Source: Hyaloperonospora brassicae
Lineage: Eukaryota; Oomycota; Peronosporomycetes; Peronosporales; Peronosporaceae
Direction of reading: 5' to 3'
Assembly: GCA_947650285.1 (NCBI GenBank)
Contig: CANTFL010000235.1
Coordinates: forward strand, 1 to 64,000
Length of the DNA: 64,000 bases
Position 1 is the first letter of the stretch. Every line of letters begins with the position of its first letter. Below, in pieces: positions 43,897 through 52,926 of this stretch. The notes beneath the pieces were generated by a model. The model worked only from the letters and a program-made list of their open reading frames with translations, was not told where the DNA came from and did not search any database. The translations under genes and the position numbers were made by a program.

Positions 43897-45000
43897 ATGG
43901 CCCTCGTCAACGGCTCAATGTCTTGGACCAAAGTCTGTCTGTAGCTCAATGGCGCTCGATCGCTGTAGCAGTCCAATGTCGTTCGTCGTTGTTGCAAGCC
44001 ACAAACAGCCGCGTGAGGAGCTCGACAGACTCTGTGAGACGTACACAAGTGCACCACTGGAGCGAGCGAGCGAGCAGCGACTCTCTATCTCTCTCGCTAT
44101 CTCTCTATCAGTCCACACAGACGAAGAGAGAGAGAGGAGAAAGCCGCACGTGAGTCGATCCTCGCGGCTGTCGGTCGTCTGCGACAGACCACAGAGAGAG
44201 AGAGAGAGAGAGAAAGAGCGCAGTAGGAGCGCAGTAGGAGCGCAGTAGGACCGTGTGGCGTGTCGCACGTAGCAGTGGCACTACGAGGGACGCGGACAGT
44301 CGCGTGCGGACCTGTTGTGCGGCGGCGTCTCGCGACTGTTTGGGTGCGTTTTCTCACACGTCGCAGCGTTCCATACAAACGCAGCAGTGGACTGCCAGCC
44401 GCCGCCGGGTGGCAAACGTCTGTAGCCATCGGCGGCGGCGCGTCCGACTGGACACAGACGTGAAACGTCGTCTGTAGCCATTTCCCGGTCGGTTGACCGC
44501 GCGCGCGCGTGGCGAGCAGCTCACGTCGCCGCGAGTTCTTTTGTCGATGCGCGAACGTTCGAGGAAGGAAAGTCGGCGGTTGGGTGTTGTTGTATACATG
44601 CGTACAAGCGGCTCGGTATACTGCTTTTTGTGGGCCGATGTGGGGCTCGGATGGGATGGATAGCTTAGCTGCTGCCACGGGCGCAGATACTTAATCAGGG
44701 GACGGACATGGAGCAGTAGGTAGACAAAGTACCGCGTGCAGACGAGTTTGTTGCGTGTGGTCCACACTACAAAGACCCCATGCATCGAGCAGCTCGCAGT
44801 TGATGTTGAAGTCAATGGTGGGGTTCAGCGGACCGACCGAGCAACGTACCGCGAGACCTGTCTATGCTGATACATCACACCGCTATGTTGCTGCACTTCA
44901 ATCTCCGCAGCAGCACTCGCAAAAAAGCACTTTCTTGACACGCCCTCTGTGACAAAAGGTGCCCACTACGACAACACATCAGTTGTTCCCCGCATGACAA
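43897..45000. other. Divergent intergenic region upstream of two genes
   Basis: This 1.1 kb region separates the MYB-like gene (leftward) and the ACT-zeta gene (rightward). It contains a GA repeat (about 44,189-44,215) and a triple GCAGTAGGA repeat (about 44,218-44,250). Overlapping frames on both strands are by-products of GC-rich, repetitive DNA. I see no gene. Confidence 0.4.
44189..44215. repeat. GA dinucleotide repeat
   Basis: About eleven GA units, followed by a triplicated 10-base GAGCGCAGTA-like block. It lies in the region upstream of the MYB-like gene and may be part of its promoter or leader. Confidence 0.75.
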
Positions 45001-46999
45001 ATGTACGCACGTCGGCGGTTCGGGCACAGCATCTGCAGTCACGTCCGGTCGTCGCCCCGTCTGTCGCCGCTGCGTCCTCGTGCTCGCACATCGTCCACGC
45101 GGTCGTCATCTGACGACTCAGAAGAGCGCATCGTCTCGCTGCTCGTCGTGAACCGACCGGGTACGTGGCAGTCCATCATCCCCTCTGCTGCCATCGTCAT
45201 ACGCAACTCGTCCCCCGACTGTTTTAAACACACGTGGTTTTCATCACGCGAGAGGCAGTCGTCGTTTCCTCACCTTGTTGAAAACACTTTTCATATGTTT
45301 TGCGTATTTTTGTTTGTTTTGTTTGTTTTGTGTGTTTTGTTTGTTTGTTTGCAATGAATGCACAGGCACGTTGGCCCACATTGCCAAGGTCTTTGAACAG
45401 GCCGACAAGAACATCACGAGTCTCTGTGTCCGCTCGACCGTCGTGCCCGAGCTCTCGCGCGTCACGATCACGTGTTTCTTGCGTGACTACGAGCTCGTGG
45501 CGCTCCGAACGCGCCTCGGCGCGCTCGTCTCGGTCACGTTTTTCCACGTGACGTCGGTCCCGTTTTGTGTTTTAAACAAACAGCTGGTGCTGCGGTCGCA
45601 GCTGCTGCTACAGATTCGACGCCACGCGCGGCGACAGAGCGAGTTGCAGAAAGTCCTGCACGCGTTCCAAGCTGAGCTCATTGTGCCAGACGACGAACAG
45701 GACGCAGAACAGGACGAGCCGCTCCTGGCCGTGGATGACGACCACGACGGTCGTCATCAAAGGCGTAATCGCACGCCTCCTGATGATGGCCATTTGACGC
45801 CCGATGACCGCTTGCCGCATGACGGGAACGACGGCAGTTCAGAAGCCTCAACATCGACGCAGTTCCTGGCGCTGGTTGACGAGCCCAGTCGATTGACAAT
45901 GTTCGTGGCTGCGCTGGTGGAGAAAGGGTTTCAGATTCGAGAGATGCAGACGTGTGGGCCGCTGTTTCTCGATACGTCGCACTCGACGTTGGATCCCGAC
46001 AGCGTGTCTTCGTTTCGACGGAAAGTCGCGCTAGAAGTCGATACGTTGCTGTTGGATGCACGCGCGAGCCGAGCAACGGGGCCTGTCGTCGACAAGGCAA
46101 CGACAGAGCGCGAGGGTCTAAGCGGAAGGGATCGTGGGCGTACAGACACAGCGTTCGCAGATACCCACGTCACGGTTCCCGTACCGCCGACGTCGACGTT
46201 TCAGCTCCACACGGACGATCGAGGCCGTTTCTCGGCGAACCGGTTGGAGTTGCACGCTCGTATTGCACAGCAGCTGTACTCTTCTGTGCCGCAGGACGTG
46301 ACGGTTCCCAAGTTTGTGCTACTGCTGGGAATCCCCGGCGCGGGCAAGTCGACCATGCTGAGCCATCTGGACCTCGTGGGGCAGCTCACGCTTCAAGATT
46401 ATGCAAACTTTGACATTGACGATGTCATTGCACTGCTGCCAGAGTTCTACCACGCAGTGCTGAACGTGGGCTTAGGCAATGACCCGGAGAGCTGCAGTGC
46501 GCCCGACTCGGGAGGTGCGACAAAACATGCCAAGCGAGTTGCAACACTGTTGCCAAAGCCACAAACACGATACCAGCTTTGCCGTGACGAAGCGCGCTTC
46601 ATTATCAGGAAGAACCTCGACAGCGCCATCATGTCACGCAAGAACGTTATTCTGCATGGCAGTGGCAAAAGCTTTGACAGCTATGCTCGCACTGTTGACC
46701 AAGTGAAGGCAGCCGGCTTTGATGTTCACGTGATATGTCTCGACATTCCAACACCAGAAGCTTACAAGCGGGTAGTCAAGCGCAGCAGAGGCTATGGACG
46801 TGACGTTCCTCGACTTGTCATCGACACGGCATCGTCGCTGGTTACGCAAAACTTCCGTCGACTCGCGCATCGTGTGCCCAACGCCCACCTCTTTGACAGT
46901 TTGGGGATCCCGCCACGGCTGGTGTGGAGCAAGCAGCAGTCGGTGACTGTCACGGAGCATCCAGACGATGATGTACAGCGAAAGTATGGCATCAAGTAG
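45001..46999 (+). CDS. Acetolactate-synthase-small-subunit-like ACT module fused to zeta-toxin-type kinase
   Basis: There are two exons, 45,001-45,160 and 45,366-46,999, with a 205-base intron (GTACGT donor, CACAG acceptor). They give 597 residues. Residues 1-40 are Arg/Ser-rich and could be a mitochondrial targeting peptide. Residues about 42-117 form an ACT domain (VSLLVVNRPGTLAHIAKVFE), the regulatory fold of the acetohydroxyacid synthase small subunit, followed by a region resembling that subunit's C-terminal domain (about 120-245), split by an acidic low-complexity insert. Residues about 345-560 resemble a zeta-toxin/P-loop kinase: Walker A GIPGAGKST (375-383), NFDIDDVIALLPEF, VILHGSGKSFDSYA and KRSRGYGRDVPRLVI. 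Bacterial zeta kinases phosphorylate UDP-N-acetylglucosamine; the substrate here is unknown. Both modules share one exon, so this is not two genes, and the intron argues against bacterial contamination. I know of no described protein with this architecture. Confidence 0.8.
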
Positions 47000-47234
47000 G
47001 CTGCTACAGGTCAAGGATATTCCGCATCGTGCAAGATGGTAACGTGAGAGACAAAAAAAGGGAGACAAGTCTAGCCAGTCGAGGCCTCAATGGGAAGTGT
47101 GACGACGACGGACCGATTGCGGGCGACTACTGTACAAGGATGTTTGAGAAGCAAGAGGCGTCTATTCGTACGTATTGCCACGTGGCGCATATGCATCAGA
47201 CTCCGTCTGTCTACTCTGATACCAGTCTGTGAGT
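47000..47234. other. Short spacer between converging genes
   Basis: This is 235 bases between the stop of the ACT-zeta gene and the stop of the secreted protein gene. I see no gene. Both 3' ends must lie here. Confidence 0.5.
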
Positions 47235-48029
47235 CTACGGCGCCGGAGTGAGTGAGCTGGACGTGTTGCCCGAGTCCGTTTTCAAATAGGCGAACTTGAT
47301 CGAGCGGATGCCGTTCGGCATGGCCCTGCTCGCCCTGGGTGCTGCACCCCTCTTGTGGATTTTACTGTAACCAGTGAAGCGCCGCTCATGCCCGACAGAG
47401 TTCCCGTTTGCCACGTCTTGGTGCACCGGAGAAGGTTCGCGCTGATTGTAGTTGTCATTGTCGTACACGATCACGTCAAAGTCGTTTGCGTCGGTCTTGA
47501 ACAGCATCAGCTCGTTGATCGAGTCTTGGTATCGGCTGTCTACGACAGGCACGTCCTCTGAGTAGCACACCCCGAAGCCATCGCCAGAAGAAGGCGTTCC
47601 GAGGAAACAAGCCCGTCCGGCCTCTTCGACGTAGACTTCTTGAACCGAGTGCTTGGACGTGGTGAGGTTGTAGCCCGTGTCGGCAACGTCCGCTGAAAAG
47701 ACAGCAACGTGCTCGTCGAAAGGCGCGTCCGTCACGCGGATATTCACGACGAGGTCGCAGCCGTTGCCAAACTTGATGCTCTTGATCGCGCCTGGTGCAA
47801 CAATCGGGTTTGCGTCGATGCACCCCTTTGCCCGTTTGCCGACGCAGAACTCGGGTCCAGCAAAGTTCGTGCGCTCGTAAAAGCACACAGAGCAGGTACC
47901 ACTCGGCGGCTGCGACTCACTGATCTTGCTCCTGAACTGTTTGTCCCACTTCTTGTCGAGAGACGAGGTGGCTGACACTGACAGCGTCGCGAGGGTCCCG
48001 ACGGCGAGGAAGAGGGCGAAGCGAAGCAT
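47235..48029 (-). CDS. Secreted protein, beta/gamma-crystallin-like
   Basis: This is a 264-residue protein with a clear signal peptide (about 1-20, LRFALFLAVGTLATLSVSA). The mature part has Cys residues at about 46, 49, 62, 70 and 91. A block, CFYERTNFAGPEFCVG, then NPIVAPGAIKSIKFGNGCDL, resembles a Greek-key beta/gamma-crystallin motif (Tyr/Phe start, small residues, SIKF strand). A second SIKF-like strand (GIRSIKFAYL) occurs near the end. N-glycosylation sequons NLT and NTS are present. I start at ATG 48,029 because it opens directly into the signal peptide. The frame continues upstream into an Asn repeat that would bury the signal peptide and has no better start. Its role is unknown; extracellular or cell-wall association is an inference. 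Confidence 0.7.
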   Translation of the reverse strand: MLRFALFLAVGTLATLSVSATSSLDKKWDKQFRSKISESQPPSGTCSVCFYERTNFAGPEFCVGKRAKGCIDANPIVAPGAIKSIKFGNGCDLVVNIRVTDAPFDEHVAVFSADVADTGYNLTTSKHSVQEVYVEEAGRACFLGTPSSGDGFGVCYSEDVPVVDSRYQDSINELMLFKTDANDFDVIVYDNDNYNQREPSPVHQDVANGNSVGHERRFTGYSKIHKRGAAPRASRAMPNGIRSIKFAYLKTDSGNTSSSLTPAP

Positions 48030-48068
48030 CGTGAATGAAGTACTGCGTTGTGCTGAACTGGTGTGGGG

Positions 48069-48069
48069 G

Positions 48070-48157
<88 letters not shown>
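48069..48157. repeat. GTT/CAA trinucleotide repeat, about 29 units
   Basis: An uninterrupted, essentially perfect array of about 88 bases lies some 40 bases upstream of the secreted protein's ATG. On that gene's strand it reads CAA or AAC, so it would form an unstructured A/C-rich leader in the mRNA, or a poly-Asn tract if an upstream start were used. Confidence 0.85.
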
Positions 48158-48538
48158 CGATATCTGCTGTGGAGATGCGAGCGCAATTGAGTTGTGAGCG
48201 TGTTGATTCCAGCACAACGTGGCTGTCAGTTGATCCCTTTACATCCCAGGACCGGCCCAGATTGTCTAGAGCGAGGAAGAGAGAGAAAGAGACACGTTAG
48301 TCGGTCGTCGCGAAGCACGACTGGTCACACTGCTTGACGCGACCGACCAAAGCCATGTGGCTGGCAAACACCTGGACCAGCGCAATAGAGTTCACACGAT
48401 GAAAAGACGCAGCTGTGCAAAACTAAAAAGCGGCAGAGATCGATCTAAAAACAGACCTGCTTGTCCCAGAACCCACTACTGGCTGGACGGTCATCAGCAC
48501 GTTGTACGCTGCTGCTGCAATATGTCCTTCGCGCACCT
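48158..48538. other. Intergenic spacer
   Basis: About 380 bases between the repeat upstream of the secreted protein gene and the end of PEX6. I see no gene or clear site in it. Confidence 0.4.
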
Positions 48539-51422
48539 TCATGTCTGTTTCGAGCTGTACTCTTCTTTGAGTTTCTCATAGTGCCGGATCTCAGCGGGCG
48601 ACACAGACGGAACCACATGGGAAAGCGCCGTCATAAAGTGTTCTTGTCCCACGGGCACACGCAGCTCTTCTGGCGACAAGCGGTTGAGGAGGAGACGCAT
48701 TGTCAAGGGACTGGACGAATAGCAGTCCTTTGCATTGATCTCATCTGCCAAACGTCGCAACAAGCACAAACAAAACACATGCCGTAGCAAAGAGGTTAGC
48801 TCCGATTCACACGTGCGCTGCCATTCTTGCGACACGTACCGAGTTGTCGATCCAGAGACTTCACGCGGTCCTTCAGTGCAGCCGCTAGCGCACTCGAGCT
48901 AAGTGCGTAAAAATCAGCGCCCGTAAAGTTGGTCGGACAGTGTTCAACGACCGCGTCTAGATCAACGTCCTCTGTCAACAGAAACTTCCTCGTCTGCGCC
49001 TTTAGCACTTTCAGCTGCGCTGCTTTCTCGTTGCATATCCCGAGGTACAGTAGCCGGTCGAAGCGACCAGGCCGCAGCAACCCTGTTTCCAGTAAATCTG
49101 GGCGATTTGTCGCGCCAATGACAAACACCTGGTCGTTGCCGCCGCCGCTAAGACCATCGATTTCCGTCAGCAACTGCGAGACTACGCGGTCCATGACACC
49201 GCCGGAGTCCGACCCGCGCCCACGCATCGGAGCCAGCGAATCCAGCTCATCGAAGAAAAGAATACAAGGACGACAGTTGCGAGCTTTTGTAAAGATTTGC
49301 CGCACGTTCTTCTCGCTTTCGCCAATGTACATGTTCAGCAGCTCGGGTCCCTTCACACTAAGGAAGTTGAGATTCGACTCTGTCGCAATCGCCTTGGCCA
49401 GCAGTGTTTTGCCCGTTCCTGGAGGCCCGTACAGCAGTATACCGGATCGTTGGCGCAGTCCACTAGCAAAAAGCTCCGGGTGTTTGATCGGTAGCTGCAC
49501 AACGTCTAGGATCTCATCCTTCACGTCTTCCAGGCCACCGACGTCGGTCCATCTCACATTCGGAATCGATGCGTTGCTGACGTTAGCAGATGCTGCATGT
49601 GCCTGCTGGTTTTGCACAGCTTCCTCGATGTCCTTTGCTGAGACAGAACAGCGGTCAGAGGAGAGGTCGCCATAGTCACCAAACACCAGGTCTTCTAAAG
49701 ATTGCTTGCTTGCGTTCGTCTCGCTCCCAAGCATTCGATCAATCGCAATACTACCGGCATCAGCCAGCATGGCCGAGAGCTCTCCATACGTCCGGCCTGC
49801 AGTCACCTGCGCGACTTCATCCAAATCCACGTCCTCATTGAGCTTGATAGAAACTGCCATGTGCTGCAGGAATGCCAGTCGCTCGCGCTGATCCGGTGCC
49901 TCAAGATGCATCTCGTACAGAAAACACTGTCGGATGAACTTCGACACTTCAGACACGTCGTCTGCGCACACGATCAATGGAATGCTGTGCTGGCCTTGAC
50001 TGAGCGAGCGAATGCACTCTGAGAGGACGGCGCCAATGCGCAGCTCAGCTTCTTCATCGCCTTTTTCGACCGGAAAGAGGTGGCGGATATACAGAAGACA
50101 AGGAGACACCGCTTGGGCCTTCGACACTTGGTCTCGCACGTTCTCGAGCAGATGAAGCTCTGACTGTCCCGTCAGCTCCGTGAACGGTATCTCGAGTGTA
50201 ACGACACCCAACTGCTTTGCTACTTCGTGAACGAGAGTCTGCTTGCCAACACCGCGAGCACCGCTCAAAAGCACTGACACAGGGATGTTGCACAATCGGG
50301 ACGGATACAGCACTTCATACAGCTTTTGCTGAGCAGCTGACGACATCACCGAGTCAACTAACGGCGCCATAGCCCCATGCCGGCTTTGCATCATAAACTG
50401 TTTGACAATTGCTTCGTCAGGCAACACTGCCGAGATCGACGACCCTTGCATCAGTTCCGTATCACGGGAGATCGTCAACGCCAAAGCATCGTCCATCTCA
50501 CCATTCACTTTCTCCACTCGAAAAAACACAAGCGCCGTGTCGAGCTCCAAGATCGGCGGCAGGACTTCAGTCACTGACTCCGCAGCAGCTGCACCGTCTG
50601 TCGACACCATACACGCCGCTGGGATGTCGACGCACTTGTAGGGTGCATACTGCGTTCGGCATCGTTCATTCTTCAGCTGGGAGACTCGAGACTCCGTTGT
50701 CTCTCGAAGCTCAACGGCGAGCACATCGCCGACTTGCACGACTTGACCCGAGTGAAAGAACGCTCGGACCGCGTCAATGAGTCCGTCGTTCGACTGCTGA
50801 AGCAGCGCGTGTGGACGGCACGAGCGACTCGAGTGCGCAAAGGGTGCGATGATTGCCGTGCGAGCTATAGCCGGTTGCTCGTATTGTTTCCGCCGGAACA
50901 AAGACGGAGACGGCAGCAGAGGAAGTCCCAGTTCCTGAGCCGACGCCGAAGCGATCGACAACTGCTATACACACGACGTAGGGACGTGAGTTCGAAAGAA
51001 TGACGATACAGTGTATAGTGAGCGTACACTCAGACGCACACATGTCGAGCCGAAGAAGAAGAAGAAGGACGCACCGAGACGGTGTCGTGACGGTGCAAGT
51101 CGAGCCCGAGATTGAACGCCAAGAGCGGCGACAGCAACACGTCGACGTTGTCGTCGTCGTCGGTGATCTGTTCTTGACTTGATTCCAGTATACGCTGCGA
51201 AACGAGTTGCAGTCTCGCAATGTGCCGACGCTCGAGCGACTGCAGCGTCACGAACGAGTCGTGAAGGACACGCAGTCGACGCAGCAGCGACACGTCAGAC
51301 GTCACGACGAGCGTCAGCCCATCGTCTGTAGTGACGAGAGGTCCATTGCGGGCGCTCCACACACGCGCGCGCACCGTGTGGTGCTCTGGGTCGGCCGTCG
51401 TCGCGAAGGACGAGAGCCACAT
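48539..51422 (-). CDS. PEX6: Peroxisomal AAA ATPase PEX6
   Basis: Peroxin 6 works with PEX1 to pull the ubiquitinated import receptor PEX5 out of the peroxisome membrane. Three exons (51,422-51,075; 50,961-48,840; 48,744-48,539) with introns of 113 and 95 bases (donors GTGCGT and GTACGT) keep frame to give 891 residues, against 980 in human. The N-terminal region includes DVLLSPLLAFNLGLDLHRHD. Module D1 has a Walker A (SGARGVGKQT, about 341-350) but its Walker B position reads CLLYIRHLF without the acidic pair, so D1 is probably not hydrolytic. Module D2 is complete: WTDVGGLEDVKDEI, GPPGTGKT (about 627), ILFFDELDSLAP, GATNRPDLL and RPGRFDRLLYLG. The C-terminus EHFMTALSHVVPSVS is typical of PEX6. 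It is head to head with DSS1. Confidence 0.92.
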
Positions 51423-51608
51423 GGGACGCGATGCGACTGAAGTGTATCTCCTGCGTGCGCTCAGTTGACAGGGCGTATGTGTGTGTGCGAGTCTAAGGTG
51501 AACCACACTAAGTGCGCCGATAGTAGTGTGGTGCACGTACTGAACCCACTGCGCGTGGCTTTGATCGAGAAGCGCTCGACGGCCTCAGTATCAGATCTTC
51601 GAGACAGC
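51423..51608. promoter_or_regulatory. Bidirectional promoter region PEX6 / DSS1
   Basis: Only 186 bases separate the PEX6 and DSS1 start codons, and the genes diverge, so both promoters and both 5' leaders must fit here or overlap coding sequence. The plus-strand frame of DSS1 stays open upstream without a better start. I see no TATA box. Confidence 0.5.
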
Positions 51609-51911
51609 ATGAGCAAACCAGCGGCGGACAAGAAGCCACCGAGCAAACCAGCGGCGGACAAGAAGCCACCGAGCAAACCAGCGGCGGACAAGAAGACGCC
51701 GAGCAACGCGGCGGCGGAGAAAGCGCCGATGCTCGTGGTCGTGACGGAAGAGGACGACGAGTTTGAGGAGTTCGAGGACGCCGACTGGAACGGACAGGCG
51801 CAAGAGACGGACGCGCACATGAAACAGCAGTGGCAGGACGACTGGGACGTGGACGAAGCCGACGACGACTTTTGCAACCAGTTGCGGAAGGAGCTGCAGA
51901 AGCACAAGTAG
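51609..51911 (+). CDS. SEM1: 26S proteasome lid subunit DSS1/SEM1
   Basis: This small acidic, mostly disordered protein is a proteasome lid component and also a partner of BRCA2-type and mRNA-export complexes. It is a single exon of 100 residues; the family is usually about 70-90. The C-terminal two thirds carry the two conserved acidic/aromatic blocks, EEDDEFEEFEDADW and QWQDDWDVDEADDDF, and the C-terminal helix NQLRKELQ. Residues 2-35 are a lineage-specific Lys/Pro/Ala extension made of three tandem 10-residue repeats (KPAADKKPPS). The ATG at 51,609 is taken as start because it begins this repeat. An upstream in-frame extension is possible but would be unusual for DSS1. ECM29, another proteasome factor, is encoded 3.2 kb away. 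Confidence 0.92.
   Translation: MSKPAADKKPPSKPAADKKPPSKPAADKKTPSNAAAEKAPMLVVVTEEDDEFEEFEDADWNGQAQETDAHMKQQWQDDWDVDEADDDFCNQLRKELQKHK
51611..51702 (+). repeat. Three 30-base tandem repeats within DSS1
   Basis: Three near-identical 30-base units (GAGCAAACCAGCGGCGGACA core) are followed by a diverged partial fourth. They keep frame and encode the KPAADKKPPS repeats. The first two units are almost identical, suggesting recent expansion by slippage or unequal crossing over. Copy number may vary between isolates. Confidence 0.85.
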
Positions 51912-52341
51912 ACGAGATGCGCTCGCACGCACGTGCGTGCGTGCATAGTGACGGCAGACTGCACTCAGTGCGTGAGCGAGTGACTGATGCGCTCGTGGCG
52001 AGACGAGTGCATTGCATTGCACTGTTCCACCGTCGCTGATGCGACTGCGCTCGAGTGAGTGCGTCCTCTTCGCGTGCAAAAGACAAGAACGAGAACGACA
52101 GGCGTCGACTAGGGAGTAGTAAACAGAGCGTCAAACGAGCAGCTTCTTCAGTCTAGCTGCAGCCACGTCTGCGGTGCTCCATTGCCGCCTTCTTGTCGTC
52201 TACAGCAGAAAACGCCCTCCGCTCTCTCTTCTCTCTCTCGCCAACTTGCACCGACCAGCTGATGGTAAACCGACAGGCAGATGCCGTCATCACCGGCGAC
52301 TCTGCTGGCAAGTGTCTCTTCGTCCACGTGCTCGCTCTCGC
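51912..52341. other. Intergenic spacer between DSS1 and the S6 gene
   Basis: 430 bases between converging genes. It has short palindromic GCACGTGCGTGC sequence near 51,935, just after DSS1. I see no gene; open frames antisense to DSS1 extend into it but lack motifs. Confidence 0.4.
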
Positions 52342-52926
52342 TCATTTCTGCTCGTCCTTGAGATGCGCCGGCGCTTCCGGCTCAAACAGCGCGTCGCGCT
52401 TCCACTCGGGCACGTACTGCTTGAACTGCGCGGCCTCCCACTCGTCGCTCGTGTCGAAAAAGTCCTCGGGCTTGACGTCCACAAGGTCGGGACTGCGCGG
52501 ACGTCGCGCTTCCTTCGCGGCCTTTGCCGCTTGTTCGGCTTTGGCTTTTGCAAGCGGATTCAGCAGCAGCTGCGCCTGCTCGAGCGGCACGCGCGTGTTC
52601 ATGAGCTTATCGATGGGGTCCCGCACTTTGAACGTCTGGAACCGGAGGACGGGGAAACTGTTCTTGAGCTTCGCTTCCACTTCGTTCAGCACTGCGGGTG
52701 ACGTGTTGAACTGCTGCACAATGAGTTTGCCCTCGTAGTGGCGCTGCAGTGCGCCCCATCGACGGTCTTCAATGCCGTAGCCCAACCGCTTCTCGCCGCG
52801 GTTTTCCGTGGACCGGATCACGCCGCCCTGGGACGTCACGAGCGCCGCGCAGTCCTGGAACACGCGCGCCACGTCTTTCGGCGGCGCCTTGAGGTTCGTC
52901 AGGAGCACCTGCTTGTACAGCGGCAT
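52342..52926 (-). CDS. Ribosomal protein S6 family (probably mitochondrial bS6m)
   Basis: This is a small-subunit ribosomal protein of the bacterial S6 family, which in eukaryotes serves organelle ribosomes, here most likely mitochondrial. It has 194 residues in one exon. Residues about 3-100 fit the ferredoxin-like S6 fold: YKQVLLTNLKAPPKDVARVF, then GGVIRSTENRGEKRLGYGI, then RHYEGKLIVQQFNTSPAVLN and FPVLRFQTFKV. The family is usually 95-130 residues, so the charged C-terminal 85 residues (KAKAEQAAKAAKEARR onward) are an extension that may contact other mitoribosomal parts. I start at ATG 52,926, which gives the compact family N-terminus. The frame is open further upstream but crosses a TA-type repeat and lacks similarity. 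Confidence 0.85.
   Translation of the reverse strand: MPLYKQVLLTNLKAPPKDVARVFQDCAALVTSQGGVIRSTENRGEKRLGYGIEDRRWGALQRHYEGKLIVQQFNTSPAVLNEVEAKLKNSFPVLRFQTFKVRDPIDKLMNTRVPLEQAQLLLNPLAKAKAEQAAKAAKEARRPRSPDLVDVKPEDFFDTSDEWEAAQFKQYVPEWKRDALFEPEAPAHLKDEQK

Noticed and set aside
45275..45365. Cys/Phe-rich start (CFAYFCLFCLFCVFC) as a membrane segment of the ACT-zeta protein
   Set aside because: It is the T-rich end of the intron; joining 45,160 to 45,366 restores the ACT domain exactly.
45001..46999. Bacterial contamination or a simple horizontally acquired toxin gene
   Set aside because: The gene has a spliceosomal intron with the local donor type and is flanked by oomycete genes. Ancient transfer of the kinase domain remains possible but cannot be tested here.
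48030..48215. Asn-rich N-terminal extension of the secreted protein
   Set aside because: It comes from the GTT/CAA array, and starting at 48,029 gives a clean signal peptide.
51508..52134. 208-codon minus-strand frame antisense to DSS1
   Set aside because: It mirrors DSS1 and its repeats; no motif was seen.
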